Notes: generated by a model from the sequence alone, not told the origin. Positions 1 through 8,816 are shown, counted from the first letter of the stretch. The stretch is DNA of 64,000 bases from Saccharopolyspora sp. NFXS83 (GCF_026241095.1 NZ_JAPFGB010000026.1:1-64000), one strand, 5' to 3'. Translations and numbers: made by a program.

Positions 1-9
1 CTGCGGGAT

Positions 10-44
10 CTTTTTCCCGAGTGGCTCCGCCACGAGGGAAAAAG
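10..44. terminator. Hairpin with A/T-rich outer stem
   Basis: A symmetric inverted repeat has an outer stem CTTTTTCCC/GGGAAAAAG at 10-18 and 36-44 and an inner stem GTGG/CCAC at 21-24 and 30-33, separated by GA on each side and a CTCCG loop. The outer arms give a run of T or U in either direction. It therefore reads as a bidirectional terminator isolating the first gene from whatever lies left of the window. Confidence 0.6.
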
Positions 45-135
45 CTGTCCTCGCGAGGAAGCCGCTGAGGTTCCGCCACCCGACCACCAAAGCAAACCGC
101 CCCCCAGGAACCCTGCTCCAATACCCACCGCCGAC

Positions 136-141
136 TAGCCT
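136..141 (+). promoter_or_regulatory. Candidate -10 element, leaderless start
   Basis: TAGCCT lies 7 nt before the GTG at 149, with no Shine-Dalgarno between them. This is the spacing expected when transcription begins at or next to the start codon, a common arrangement in actinobacteria. No convincing -35 is visible. Confidence 0.4.
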
Positions 142-148
142 GATCAGC

Positions 149-1456
149 GTGGCAGCGACCAGGGTTTACGCGGCACGAGTCGCCGGGCTCGCCGTGTTCG
201 GACCGGACGGCGAGTCCATCGGCAAGGTCCGCGACGTCGTCGCCGGGCTGAGCACCGCGCACCAGCCGCCGCGGGTGCTCGGCATCGTGATGGAGATGGC
301 GGCGCGGCGGCGGATCTTCGTGCCGATGCTCCGGGTCGTGCGCTTCGAACCCAACGCGGTCACCCTCGCCACCGGCTCGGTCAACACCCGGCAGTTCCAC
401 CAGCGCCCCAACGAGGTCCTGGTGCTCGGTCAGCTCCTCGACGCGAAGGTCACCGTCGCCGCCTCAGGCGCGTCCGCGGTGCTGGTCGACGCCGCTTTGG
501 AGCAGACCCGCACCCGCGATTGGCGGATCAGCAGGCTCGCGGTGCGCGAGCGGACCGGGCGGCTCGCCCGCCGCGGGCCCGTGCAGGTGCTGGAGTGGGA
601 CCAGATCACGGGGCTCGCCGCGGCCGAGCTCACCGACCGGCCGCAGGGCGTGGAGCAGCTGCTGGCGCTGCTGGACACGATGCGCGCCGTCGACGTGGCC
701 AGCACCCTGCACGAATTGCCCGCCAAGCGCCGCTACGAGGTGGCCGAGGCGCTCGACGACGAACGGCTCGCCGACGTCGTCGAGGAACTCCCGGAGGACG
801 ACCAGAAGGACCTGATCGGTCACCTCGGCGAGGACCGGGCCGCCGACGTGCTGGAGGCGATGAGCCCCGACGACGCCGCCGACCTGCTCGCCGAACTCCC
901 CGAAGTGGACAAGAACCGGCTGCTGGAGCTCATGGAGCCCGCCGAGTCCGCCCCGGTCAAGCGACTGCTGGAGTACTCCTCGGACACGGCGGGCGGGTTG
1001 ATGACGCCCGAACCCGTCGTCGTCGGGCCGGACGCCACCATCGCCGAGGCGCTCGCGATGGTCCGCAATCCCGAGCTGCCGGTCGCGCTCTCCAGCATGG
1101 TCTTCGTCTGCCGCCCGCCGTCGGCCACGCCCACCGGCCGCTACCTCGGCTGCGTGCACATCCAGCGGCTGCTGCGGGAACCGCCGTCGACGCTGGTCGC
1201 GGGGGCGCTGGACACCAGCCTGGCGAGCCTGCCGCCGACGGCCGCGCTGGCCGAGGTGACCCGCTACTTCGCCGCTTACAACTTGGTGTGCGGCCCGGTC
1301 CTCGACGACGAGGAGCACCTCATCGGCGCGGTCACCGTGGACGACGTGCTCGACCACCTGCTCCCGGAGAACTGGCGGGAGAGCGGCTTGCCCGACCGGG
1401 ACGACCGGCCGGGCGCGCACTCCCCGGACGCACCGAAAGCGAGCGACGATGCCTGA
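149..1456 (+). CDS. PRC-barrel/MgtE-N/CBS domain protein
   Basis: This 435-residue soluble protein resembles the cytoplasmic half of MgtE magnesium transporters but has no MgtE membrane domain. The first 90 or so residues look like a PRC-barrel fold (AVFGPDGESIGKVRDVV). Residues about 170-270 carry the MgtE-N helical repeats (DERLADVVEEL, DRAADVLEAM, DDAADLLAEL), and the region after 280 holds CBS motifs beginning SSDTAGGLMTPEP. It corresponds to Rv1232c by position. The downstream DUF1003 gene starts 8 bp before its stop (overlap 1449-1456), so the pair is translationally coupled. The likely role is a Mg2+ or nucleotide-sensing regulatory subunit. The transporter partner is not known, and calling it a transporter on its own would be wrong. 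Confidence 0.85.
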   Translation: MAATRVYAARVAGLAVFGPDGESIGKVRDVVAGLSTAHQPPRVLGIVMEMAARRRIFVPMLRVVRFEPNAVTLATGSVNTRQFHQRPNEVLVLGQLLDAKVTVAASGASAVLVDAALEQTRTRDWRISRLAVRERTGRLARRGPVQVLEWDQITGLAAAELTDRPQGVEQLLALLDTMRAVDVASTLHELPAKRRYEVAEALDDERLADVVEELPEDDQKDLIGHLGEDRAADVLEAMSPDDAADLLAELPEVDKNRLLELMEPAESAPVKRLLEYSSDTAGGLMTPEPVVVGPDATIAEALAMVRNPELPVALSSMVFVCRPPSATPTGRYLGCVHIQRLLREPPSTLVAGALDTSLASLPPTAALAEVTRYFAAYNLVCGPVLDDEEHLIGAVTVDDVLDHLLPENWRESGLPDRDDRPGAHSPDAPKASDDA

Positions 1457-1982
1457 ACTGCTCTCCCGGCGGCGGCTGGACCAGCCCCGGATGCCCCGCC
1501 GGTTCACCGTGGACTTCGACCCCGAGCTGTTCGGCCAAGTCTCCGAACGCGTCGCCCGCTTCCTCGGCACCGGGAAGTTCCTGTTCTGGATGACGGTGTT
1601 CGTGATCAGTTGGATCGGGATGAACCTGTTCGCGGTGGGGCTGCGGTGGGACCCGTACCCGTTCATCCTGCTCAACCTCGCGTTCTCCACCCAGGCCTCC
1701 TACGCGGCGCCGCTGATCCTGCTCGCGCAGAACAGGCAGGACGACCGCGACCGGGTCTCGCTCGAGGAGGACCGGGCGCGCGCCGAGCAGACGAAGGCCG
1801 ACACCGAGTACCTGGCGCGGGAGCTCGCCGCGCTGCGGCTGGCCGTCGGCGAGGTCGCCACCCGCGACTACCTGCGGGTCGAGCTGGACCGGCTGCGCGA
1901 CGAGCTGCCCGGCACGGAGAGCGCGGTCGCGCGCCGACGGCGCCAGGGTTCCGCTGACGGCCACGAGGACGGCCGCCGCTGA
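1449..1982 (+). CDS. DUF1003 family membrane protein
   Basis: A 177-residue protein with two hydrophobic segments, roughly residues 44-65 (FLFWMTVFVISWIGMNLF) and 75-95 (PFILLNLAFSTQASYAAPLI), the second containing the DUF1003 NLAFS..A..APLI pattern. A charged, probably coiled-coil C-terminus (residues about 100-160) follows. The ATG at 1449 overlaps the preceding stop. DUF1003 proteins have no settled function. Constant pairing with the MgtE-N/CBS protein in actinobacteria makes a role in divalent-cation or membrane homeostasis plausible, but that is inference. Confidence 0.85.
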   Translation: MPELLSRRRLDQPRMPRRFTVDFDPELFGQVSERVARFLGTGKFLFWMTVFVISWIGMNLFAVGLRWDPYPFILLNLAFSTQASYAAPLILLAQNRQDDRDRVSLEEDRARAEQTKADTEYLARELAALRLAVGEVATRDYLRVELDRLRDELPGTESAVARRRRQGSADGHEDGRR

Positions 1983-2061
1983 GGAGCGCGAGGGCGCTTC
2001 GCCCGTCGCGTGCAGGCTCGGGCGGAAGTTAAATCGGATTATCGGCGTGCGGCTTCGAGGC

Positions 2062-2553
2062 TCAGGCTTGGGCGCGTTGGCCCGGCGGTGCCGGGACCCC
2101 GCCCGCGGCGAGCTTTTCGCAGGTGCGGGCGAACTCTTCGAGCTCGCGCGGCTCGGTCACCGAAAGGAAGTACTGGGTCACTCCACCGAGGTGCGTGCTG
2201 GATGCGGTGCGCAACCGGCCCTCGCCGGCCTCGGTGATCACTGCGAGTACTCCCCTGCCGTCCGAATCGACCCGGACGCGACTGACCAGACCGATCCGCT
2301 CCAACCGGTCGACCAGCCGGGTCACCCCGGACCTGGACAGCAGCACGGTGTCCGCGAGCTCGGTCATGCGCAGCCTGCGCTCCGGCGCCTCGAACAGCGC
2401 GTGCAGCACGTCGTAGGCGGCCAGCGTCAGCCGCTGCTCGGCGATCAGATCCCCTTCCAGGCAGCGCGTGACGCGGGCATGCGCACGCAGGAAGGTCCGA
2501 TAGGCCAGCAGCTCGCCACGAGTGGGTAATCGATCAAGACCCGTCTCGGTCAC
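2062..2553 (-). CDS. MarR-family transcriptional regulator
   Basis: A 163-residue winged-helix regulator. After an N-terminal helix (LAYRTFLRAHARVTRCLEGDL) it has the MarR recognition segment RMTELADTVLLSRSGVTRLVDRLE at about residues 63-86 and a wing around RVRVDSDGRGVLAVIT. The start is GTG at 2553. A -10-like TAGTAT sits 8 nt upstream of it, so the mRNA may be leaderless. A short TCAC-N5-GTGA inverted repeat at 2550-2562 overlaps the start codon and could be an autoregulatory operator. It is divergent from mrp across about 270 bp. The ligand and targets cannot be read from the sequence. Confidence 0.85.
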   Translation of the reverse strand: MTETGLDRLPTRGELLAYRTFLRAHARVTRCLEGDLIAEQRLTLAAYDVLHALFEAPERRLRMTELADTVLLSRSGVTRLVDRLERIGLVSRVRVDSDGRGVLAVITEAGEGRLRTASSTHLGGVTQYFLSVTEPRELEEFARTCEKLAAGGVPAPPGQRAQA

Positions 2554-2827
2554 GATGAGTGATACTACGGAGGGCAGTCACACGATTGCGAAGCGCCCCC
2601 GGATTTCACAATGCGAGCACGTCGGACCCGGTGCTTGGAATAATCCAGCGCACAGGCCCGTGCAACCCGCTTCCGGACACCCGCTCCGCACCCTGCACCG
2701 ACTCCCCCGCCGTCACCCGCTGCGCACCTCGCCTGCGATTCCGGGGCTACCGGCCCGTAACATCGCGGGTCGGTCCGTAGCATCGAGGGCAAGCACAGCC
2801 GCAGGAAGGGTCGGTGTCACCGCAACC

Positions 2828-3967
2828 GTGACCAGCACGCACTCCGCTCCCACGGAAGAGGCCGTTCGCCAGGCCCTCACCAAGGTCGAGGACCCGGAGA
2901 TCCACAAGCCGATCACCGAGCTCGGCATGGTCAAAGCCGTGACGATCGGCGAAGAAGGCCAGGTCACCGTCGAGGTGTACCTGACGGTGCAGGGCTGCCC
3001 CATGAAGGAGACGATCACCCAGCGGGTCGACTCCGCGGTCAGTGCCGTCGACGGCGTCCGGGCCGTCACCGTCGAGCTCGACGTGATGAGCGACGAGCAG
3101 CGCTCCGAACTCCGCAAGAAGCTGCGCGGCAACTCCGAGGAACCGCGCATCCCGTTCGCCGAACCCGGCTCGATGACGCGGGTGTACTGCGTGGCCTCCG
3201 GCAAGGGCGGCGTCGGCAAGTCCAGCGTCACGGTGAACCTCGCCGCCTCGATGGCCCAGCGCGGCCTGTCGGTCGGCGTCGTCGACGCCGACATCTACGG
3301 CCACTCGGTGCCCCGCATGCTCGGCTCCAGCGGCAAGCCCACCCAGGTCGAGAAGATGATCCTGCCGCCGCAGGCGCACGGCGTGAAGGTCATCTCCATC
3401 GGCATGTTCACCCCCGGCAACACGCCGGTCGTGTGGCGCGGGCCGATGCTGCACCGCGCGCTGCAGCAGTTCCTCTCCGACGTGTTCTGGGGCGACCTGG
3501 ACGTGCTGCTGCTGGACCTGCCGCCCGGCACCGGCGACATCGCGCTGTCCACCGCCCAGCTCATCCCGAACGCGGAGATCCTGGTCGTGACCACCCCGCA
3601 GCAGGCCGCCGCCGAGGTCGCCGAGCGCGCGGGCGCCATCGCGATGCAGACCCGGCAGCGGCTGGCGGGCGTCGTGGAGAACATGTCCTGGATGGAGCTG
3701 CCCGACGGCCAGCGCATGGAGGTCTTCGGCAGCGGCGGCGGCCAGATCGTGGCCGACTCGCTGAGCCGCGCGGTGGGCGCGGAGGTCCCGCTGCTGGGCC
3801 AGGTGCCGCTGGACACCCGGCTGCGCGAGGCCGGCGACAGCGGAACCCCGCTGGTCATCGAGGCTCCGGACTCCCCGGCGGCCCAGGTGCTCAACGACGT
3901 GGCGAAGCGCCTGTCGACCCGTGCCCGCGGGCTGTCCGGTCAGCTGCTGTCCGTCTCCCCCGCCTGA
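2828..3967 (+). CDS. mrp: Mrp/NBP35-family Fe-S cluster carrier ATPase
   Basis: This P-loop protein transfers Fe-S clusters to apo-proteins in the cytoplasm. The N-terminal 90 or so residues are a MIP18/DUF59 domain (VEDPEIHKPITELGMV and VQGCPMKETI). The ATPase domain follows, with the deviant Walker A GKGGVGKSS near residue 125, the DADIYGHS motif and LLLDLPPGTGDIALS. The GTG at 2828 gives 379 residues, the usual Mrp length; an in-frame extension back to about 2522 is rejected because it overlaps the divergent marR and lacks domain similarity. The bacterial Mrp cysteine pair (CxxC near the C-terminus) is not evident here. It is convergent with the O-methyltransferase, with a hairpin between them. 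Confidence 0.93.
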   Translation: MTSTHSAPTEEAVRQALTKVEDPEIHKPITELGMVKAVTIGEEGQVTVEVYLTVQGCPMKETITQRVDSAVSAVDGVRAVTVELDVMSDEQRSELRKKLRGNSEEPRIPFAEPGSMTRVYCVASGKGGVGKSSVTVNLAASMAQRGLSVGVVDADIYGHSVPRMLGSSGKPTQVEKMILPPQAHGVKVISIGMFTPGNTPVVWRGPMLHRALQQFLSDVFWGDLDVLLLDLPPGTGDIALSTAQLIPNAEILVVTTPQQAAAEVAERAGAIAMQTRQRLAGVVENMSWMELPDGQRMEVFGSGGGQIVADSLSRAVGAEVPLLGQVPLDTRLREAGDSGTPLVIEAPDSPAAQVLNDVAKRLSTRARGLSGQLLSVSPA

Positions 3968-3980
3968 GCCGCTTCCGCCG

Positions 3981-4019
3981 CCACGAGGCGGTCCCGGCGC
4001 CGACCGGGACCGCTCGTGG
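3981..4019. terminator. Bidirectional terminator between mrp and O-methyltransferase
   Basis: An inverted repeat with arms 3981-3997 (CCACGAGGCGGTCCCGG) and 4004-4019 pairs over 16 bp with a single bulged G and a 6-nt loop. It lies 14 bp past the mrp stop and 41 bp beyond the stop of the convergent methyltransferase. Confidence 0.75.
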
Positions 4020-4059
4020 GGGCATCAGGTGAGCACGGCACCGCGGCGAGGTGCGGTCG

Positions 4060-4677
4060 TCAGGTGCGCGCGATGGCCAGCAGTCCGTCGCCGACGGGCA
4101 GCGCCACCGGCACCAGCGACTCGTCGGCCCGCACTGCCCTGATCAGCTCCCGCACCGCCTGCGCGCGCGGCTCCTGGTGCTGGGCCGCGTCGACCGGACC
4201 GGCGAACACGATCGCTCCGCCGGGCCGCAGCAGCGGCGCGCCGAGCTCCAGGAACATCGGGTAGCGGCCGGGCATGGCGTCGACGAACACCAGGTCGTAG
4301 GCGTCCTCGGTGAGCTTCGGCAGCACCCGCTCGGCCAACCCGGCGATGAACCGAGTGCGACCCCGCGCCACGCCCTGGGCGGCCAGCGCCTCGCGCGCGA
4401 TGTGCTGGGCCGACGCGTCGACGTCGATCGAGGTCAGCACGCCGTCCGGCACCATGCCGCTGAGCAGCCAGCTCGCCGAGGCGCCCGTGCCGGAGCCCAC
4501 CTCGACGACGGATTTGGCGCGCAGCACGGTCGCCAGGAACCGCAGCGCGGCCCCGACGGACGCATCGATGGTGTCGTGCGCAGGGTCGGCCACGGGCCCG
4601 ATGGATCCGCGGGCGTCGCCGAGCATGCTGCCCGGCCGGTCCAGCGGACCGGTGCCGATCGACGTCTCGGGTATCAC
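4060..4677 (-). CDS. Class I SAM O-methyltransferase (Rv1220c-like)
   Basis: A 205-residue cytosolic methyltransferase. Motif I is SVVEVGSGTGASASWLL (about residue 58), followed by LTSIDVDASAQHIAREAL and the acidic motif YDLVFVDAMPG, then LLRPGGAIVFAG. These belong to the catechol-type O-methyltransferase family that sits divergently beside sigE across actinobacteria. The start is taken as GTG 4677, because a GATAAT -10-like hexamer lies 10 nt upstream. A TTG at 4686 would add three residues. The substrate is unknown. Its conserved position suggests a link to envelope stress, but nothing in the protein shows it. Confidence 0.85.
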   Translation of the reverse strand: MIPETSIGTGPLDRPGSMLGDARGSIGPVADPAHDTIDASVGAALRFLATVLRAKSVVEVGSGTGASASWLLSGMVPDGVLTSIDVDASAQHIAREALAAQGVARGRTRFIAGLAERVLPKLTEDAYDLVFVDAMPGRYPMFLELGAPLLRPGGAIVFAGPVDAAQHQEPRAQAVRELIRAVRADESLVPVALPVGDGLLAIART

Positions 4678-4788
4678 GAGTCGCAAGATTATCTTCGCGG
4701 ACGGGTTCGGTTGCCCCGTTTCGGCACATCGTTAGACGCCTGTTTCCGTGAACCCGCCGGTCTTGCGCCGATCAGGTGAAAGTCAGGT

Positions 4789-4805
4789 TCTCAGGCTGCT
4801 CTCAG
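4789..4805 (+). promoter_or_regulatory. Direct repeat TCTCAG-N5-TCTCAG upstream of sigE (MprA-box-like)
   Basis: Two perfect TCTCAG hexamers begin at 4789 and 4800, one helical turn (11 bp) apart, in the context TTCTCAGG and CTCTCAGC. A degenerate GTCAGG lies just upstream at 4782. OmpR-family regulators bind such tandem repeats. The same pair with the same spacing occurs at 37075-37091 between a response-regulator gene and its divergent neighbour. In M. tuberculosis MprA binds loosely conserved 8-bp direct repeats and directly controls sigE, so this is a strong candidate operator for the regulator encoded at 36256-37002. Confidence 0.6.
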
Positions 4806-4932
4806 CGCCCTTTCATCCGTCCCTCACGAGCGCGCGCGAGAGTGGGGAGCGAATCGAGGGCGGACCACGTCCTCAGCGATAGCGGCGGCACCGCGGAACA
4901 CGCTCCGCACCACCCGTTTCGGACCTCCACCG

Positions 4933-4958
4933 GGAACAAAGCGGCGGGCGGGTTCGTT
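4933..4958 (+). promoter_or_regulatory. ECF-type (SigE-like) promoter of sigE
   Basis: GGAAC at 4933-4937 is followed after exactly 17 nt by CGTT at 4955-4958, matching the -35/-10 consensus of group IV sigma factors such as mycobacterial SigE and SigH. Transcription would begin near 4965, leaving a short leader that contains the AGGAGGTGG ribosome-binding site at 4978-4986. This indicates autoregulation of sigE or cross-control by another ECF factor. Confidence 0.65.
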
Positions 4959-4997
4959 CCCCTTGTGCACCAGCCGCAGGAGGTGGCTCCACGTCCG

Positions 4998-5600
4998 ATG
5001 CCAACACAGTCGATGAGTCCGGCCGTTCGAGCCGACCAGCACACCGTCGCCGCCGCACCCGTCTCGGATGCGGAGTGGACGCCGCCGTCCTGGGACGAGG
5101 TCGTCCGCGAGCACGCCGACCGGGTTTACCGGCTCGCGTACCGGCTCAGCGGCAACCAGCACGACGCCGAGGACCTCACGCAGGAAACGTTCATCCGCGT
5201 ATTCCGCTCGCTGGCGTCCTACAAGCCGGGGACGTTCGAGGGCTGGCTGCACCGGATCACCACGAACCTCTTCCTCGACATGGCCCGGCGCCGTTCGCGA
5301 CTGCGGATGGAAGGCCTGCCCGAGGACACCGACCGGCTGCCGAGCACCGGCCCGAGCCCGGAGCAGGTGTTCTACGAGACGCACCTGGACCCGGACCTGC
5401 AGGCCGCGCTGGACGAGGTGCCGCCGGAGTTCCGAGCGGCCGTCGTGCTCTGCGACGTCGAAGGACTCTCCTACGAGGAGATCGGAACCACCCTCGGGGT
5501 GAAGCTCGGTACTGTGCGCAGCAGGATCCACCGCGGCAGGCAGATGTTGAAGGCCACGTTGGAAGCTCGGCGAGAACAGGTTCAGGAGGAGTCGGCATGA
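4998..5600 (+). CDS. sigE: ECF sigma factor SigE
   Basis: A 200-residue extracytoplasmic-function sigma factor that directs RNA polymerase to envelope-stress promoters. Region 2 is seen at residues about 30-95 ([27 protein letters not shown], then [13 protein letters not shown]). Region 4 is at 140-190 ([32 protein letters not shown]). The ATG at 4998 is preceded by AGGAGGTGG at 4978-4986. An upstream in-frame GTG at 4983 overlaps that site and is unlikely. Its stop overlaps the start of the anti-sigma gene by 4 bp, the hallmark of a coupled sigma/anti-sigma pair. Upstream signals suggest control by an ECF promoter and by a two-component regulator. Confidence 0.95.
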   Translation: MPTQSMSPAVRADQHTVAAAPVSDAEWTPPSWDEVVREHADRVYRLAYRLSGNQHDAEDLTQETFIRVFRSLASYKPGTFEGWLHRITTNLFLDMARRRSRLRMEGLPEDTDRLPSTGPSPEQVFYETHLDPDLQAALDEVPPEFRAAVVLCDVEGLSYEEIGTTLGVKLGTVRSRIHRGRQMLKATLEARREQVQEESA

Positions 5601-6322
5601 CGGCTCGGCGAGGGTGGGGGCTGTCCGAACAGCACCTCGCACTGGACGCGCTCGTGGCATTCGTGGACGGAGAGCTCACCGCCAGCGCCCACGACCGCGC
5701 GGCCTCCCACCTCGCCCGGTGTCCGGCCTGCGCGGCGGACGCCGCGGCTCAGCGGCAAGCGCGCACGGCGGTGCGGTCCGCACCCGTCCCGTCCGTCTCG
5801 GCGGGCCTGCTCCAGGCGCTCCAGGCGATACCGTCGAGCGCTGAGCTCCCCGCCCAGCCCGACGGGCTGGCGCTGACCGAGGACGGGCAGCTCGTCGCGG
5901 TCAATCCCGGAGCGCGGCCCGGCCGGTTCGGTTCCGGAGCCGCCCTCGGCTCCACCACTCCGCTCGGCGGCGGGCAGCAGCCGATGGGGACCAGCACTCC
6001 GCTCGGAGCGACGTCGCCGGACCAGCGCGCCGGTCGCGGCAGGCGGACGGGCGCGGGTGTGGTGTTCTCCGGGCTGGTGCTCGGCGCCCTGGCCCTGGTG
6101 AGCGTTCCGGACGAGCAGCTCCCGCCGACCGACGCGGGCCCGATGCCGCACCCCGGTGAGGCCTACGACTCCGCGATGATCCCGGCCTCCGCCCGGCTGA
6201 GCGAGCCGCCGCGAGAAGCGCCGGTCCCGACACCGCCGTCCGAGTCGGCGGCCTTCCCCACCTCGGGTACCCCGGCGGTGCCGTCGAGCTCACCGCTGAT
6301 CTCGGCCTCCGTCCAGCCCTGA
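5597..6322 (+). CDS. rseA: Zinc-associated anti-sigma factor RseA
   Basis: A 241-residue anti-sigma factor for SigE. The N-terminus carries the ZAS signature HLARCPAC (His-x3-Cys-x2-Cys) near residues 39-46 within a zf-HC2-like helix bundle that would clamp the sigma factor. A hydrophobic stretch ([17 protein letters not shown], about residue 155-171) may be a membrane segment, followed by a Pro/Ser-rich tail. Mycobacterial RseA is shorter and is released by phosphorylation and proteolysis; the longer tail here is unusual. The ATG at 5597 overlaps the sigE stop and has CAGGAGGA at 5583-5590. Confidence 0.9.
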   Translation: MTARRGWGLSEQHLALDALVAFVDGELTASAHDRAASHLARCPACAADAAAQRQARTAVRSAPVPSVSAGLLQALQAIPSSAELPAQPDGLALTEDGQLVAVNPGARPGRFGSGAALGSTTPLGGGQQPMGTSTPLGATSPDQRAGRGRRTGAGVVFSGLVLGALALVSVPDEQLPPTDAGPMPHPGEAYDSAMIPASARLSEPPREAPVPTPPSESAAFPTSGTPAVPSSSPLISASVQP

Positions 6323-6495
6323 ACCAGCCGCCCCCGGGAAAATCCGGTGCGCGAGCGGGCACCTACGCGGACTTCACCTGATGCTGGGCAGGATGTGCGG
6401 TGGACGCCCACCACCGGTACCGGTGCGCGGGACGCCACCTTCATGTGATCCACTCGCATGCCGATGTGTCGACGACTTCGCAGGTCCGGGGAGCG

Positions 6496-8322
6496 ATGAG
6501 CGAGCAACCGAGGAAACCCGCGCAGGGATCCGACCCGGTGCGGCCTGATCGAACCCGTCCGCACGGCGACCAGGACCGCGCCTTCCCCACCGGCGGCACG
6601 CCGCACGACCAGGCGGCGCTGCACCCGTGGCAGCAGGGCTCCGCAGCGCCCGCGCGCGGGGTTCCAGCCGAGGACTTCCAGCGACCTGGTGCCAGCGGCG
6701 AACGACCGGTGGCGCGGTCCGGCAACGGGCCTTCCGAGCCGCACGGGACCGGCCCCTGGGCTTCCCCGCCGCCGAACCCCGCCCCGGCAGGACCCGCCGG
6801 ACCGGGGCAGGCCCAGCCGACGCCGCCCGCCGCCGCTCAGCAGGACGACCCGCAACGGCTCGGGGCACGCCCGACGCAGCGCCCCGACGTCGACCCCGCG
6901 CAGGCCCGGACCTTCAGCAGGCCGAGCGGCGTGTCCGGCAGCTTCCACCCCGACGCCTCCCGGCAGCCGGCCTCGGGCGTCGAGCAGGCACCGCCACCGC
7001 CGGACGCGCTGACCAAGGCGTTCGGCCGCCCCCAGGGCACGCCCGATTCGCTGCAGCGCGAACCCGGCGAGACCCCGCCCGCGACCACCCCCGAGCAGCC
7101 CGCGACGTTCTGGAACGACCGCGGCGACCGGGACCCGTGGCGCAACCCCTCGGCGAGTTCCGTCATCGGGCCGCCCGCGCTGCCCGAGGAGACCGCCGAA
7201 CCCGACGTCGAACCCGGCCCCGGCCCGCTGCTGAGCGCCCGCGAGGTCCTGTTCGGCCGCCGGGTGCGCCCCCGCTCGCTCGCCGCGCTCGCCGGAGTCG
7301 CGGTGCTGCTGGCCGGTGTCGGCGGCTTCGTCGGCCGCATCACCGCCGAGGAGGGCAACCCGCTGACCAACCCGGACGTGACGCTGGCCGAGGTCGAACC
7401 CGGCATGGAACGCCCCAGTGGCGGCGTCGCGGGCGTGGCCCACCGCATCGTGCCCGCCGTGGTCTCGGTGGAGGTGCACGTCGGCGCGCAGGGCGGCAGC
7501 GGCTCCGGCGTGGTGATCGACGGCAACGGCTACATCGTCACCAACAACCACGTCGTGTCGATGGCCGCGGACACCCCGGGCGCCAGGGTGTCGACGGTGT
7601 TCAGCGACGGCAGCCGGGTGCCCGCCCGGATCGTGGGGCGGGACGTGAAGACCGACCTCGCGGTGATCAAGGTCGAGGTGGCCAACCCGACCGTCGCTCA
7701 GCTGGGACGCTCCGCGGATCTGGCCGTGGGCGACCAGGTGATCGCCGTGGGCTCCCCGCTCGGACTGGCGAGCACCGTGACCACGGGCATCGTCAGCTCG
7801 GTGCACCGGCCGGTGCGGCTGGCCGGGGAAGGCACCGACACCAACGCGGTGGTCGACGCGATCCAGACCGACGCGGCGATCAACCCCGGCAACTCCGGGG
7901 GCGCGCTGGTCGACGGCAACGGAGCGGTGGTCGGCATCAACAGCGGCATCCGCACCATCGGCTCCGGTGGTGAGGGCGGCTCGATCGGCCTCGGCTTCGC
8001 CATCCCCATCGACGACGTGCGGCGCATCTCGCAGGAGCTGATCCGCGGCGGCAAGGCCGTGCACGCCGACCTCGGGGTGAACGCCAAGTCCGTCAACGAC
8101 GGCACGACCGACGGCGCCCAGGTGCTCAACGTGCGGGACAACGGTTCCGCCGCCGCGGCGGGCATCGCCGAAGGCGACGTGATCATCCGGGTGGGCGACC
8201 GCGAGGTCAGCACCGCGGACGAGCTCGTGGTGGCCGTGGACCGGTATCCCGTGGGCCGGACGGTTCCGGTGACCGTGGTGCGCCAGGGCCGTGAGCTGGT
8301 GTTGGACGTGGCGCTGCGCTGA
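6496..8322 (+). CDS. htrA: Membrane-anchored HtrA-type serine protease
   Basis: A 608-residue DegP/HtrA protease for extracytoplasmic protein quality control. Residues 1-240 form a cytoplasmic Pro/Gln-rich region, and a membrane anchor lies near residues 260-285 ([19 protein letters not shown]). The trypsin domain has the complete triad: His352 (TNNHVVS), Asp387 (TDLAVIKV) and Ser467 (NPGNSGGAL). One PDZ domain ends the protein. The ATG at 6496, with GGGGAG just upstream, is chosen over a GTG at 6400 because the extra 32 residues show no family-like sequence; either is possible. Position after rseA matches Rv1223. Confidence 0.92.
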   Translation: MSEQPRKPAQGSDPVRPDRTRPHGDQDRAFPTGGTPHDQAALHPWQQGSAAPARGVPAEDFQRPGASGERPVARSGNGPSEPHGTGPWASPPPNPAPAGPAGPGQAQPTPPAAAQQDDPQRLGARPTQRPDVDPAQARTFSRPSGVSGSFHPDASRQPASGVEQAPPPPDALTKAFGRPQGTPDSLQREPGETPPATTPEQPATFWNDRGDRDPWRNPSASSVIGPPALPEETAEPDVEPGPGPLLSAREVLFGRRVRPRSLAALAGVAVLLAGVGGFVGRITAEEGNPLTNPDVTLAEVEPGMERPSGGVAGVAHRIVPAVVSVEVHVGAQGGSGSGVVIDGNGYIVTNNHVVSMAADTPGARVSTVFSDGSRVPARIVGRDVKTDLAVIKVEVANPTVAQLGRSADLAVGDQVIAVGSPLGLASTVTTGIVSSVHRPVRLAGEGTDTNAVVDAIQTDAAINPGNSGGALVDGNGAVVGINSGIRTIGSGGEGGSIGLGFAIPIDDVRRISQELIRGGKAVHADLGVNAKSVNDGTTDGAQVLNVRDNGSAAAAGIAEGDVIIRVGDREVSTADELVVAVDRYPVGRTVPVTVVRQGRELVLDVALR

Positions 8323-8423
8323 ATGCGCATCCAGTTGGGAAAGTGGCGTTTCCGCAAGGTCCGTCCGGGTGGGTAGGCTGGCGGAGCGCGACGCGCACGG
8401 CATGGAGTGAAAGGTGATCCGAG

Positions 8424-8816
8424 GTGTTCGACAGCATCGGCTGGGGTGAGATCCTGGTCCTCATCGTCGCCGGTCTGTTCATCCTCGGACCGGACCGGTT
8501 GCCGGAGGGCGCGGCGTGGCTGGGCCGCACGATTCGCCAGGTCAAGGAGTACGCGACGGGTGCGCGCGACCAGCTGCGCTCCGAGCTGGGCCCGGAGTTC
8601 GACGACCTCCGCAAGCCGCTCGAAGACCTGCGCGGCATCCGCGACTTCAACCCGCGGACCGCGGTGACCAAGCACCTGCTGGACGGCGAGAACCCGCTGA
8701 ACCCTCCGCTGAACGGCAACAACGGCAACGGCAACGGGTCCACGCCCGCCCCGCCCAAACCGCAGTCGCCGCTCGCTCCGGGTGAACGGCCGCCTTACGA
8801 TTCGGACGCCACCTGA
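8424..8816 (+). CDS. tatB: Twin-arginine translocase subunit TatB
   Basis: A 130-residue TatB. It has an N-terminal membrane helix ([21 protein letters not shown]) with the Gly-Pro hinge, then an amphipathic helix ([18 protein letters not shown]) and a Pro/Asn-rich tail including NGNNGNGNG. It works with TatC to recognise folded twin-arginine substrates. The start is GTG 8424. Location immediately after htrA is the conserved actinobacterial arrangement (Rv1224). Its 3' end overlaps the convergent MFS gene by 22 bp, so antisense reading-through is possible. Confidence 0.9.
   Translation: MFDSIGWGEILVLIVAGLFILGPDRLPEGAAWLGRTIRQVKEYATGARDQLRSELGPEFDDLRKPLEDLRGIRDFNPRTAVTKHLLDGENPLNPPLNGNNGNGNGSTPAPPKPQSPLAPGERPPYDSDAT

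Noticed and set aside
6163-8403. Open frame of about 746 codons opposite htrA
   Set aside because: htrA has a complete catalytic triad and PDZ domain. The antisense frame is His/Gly/Arg-rich without domains.
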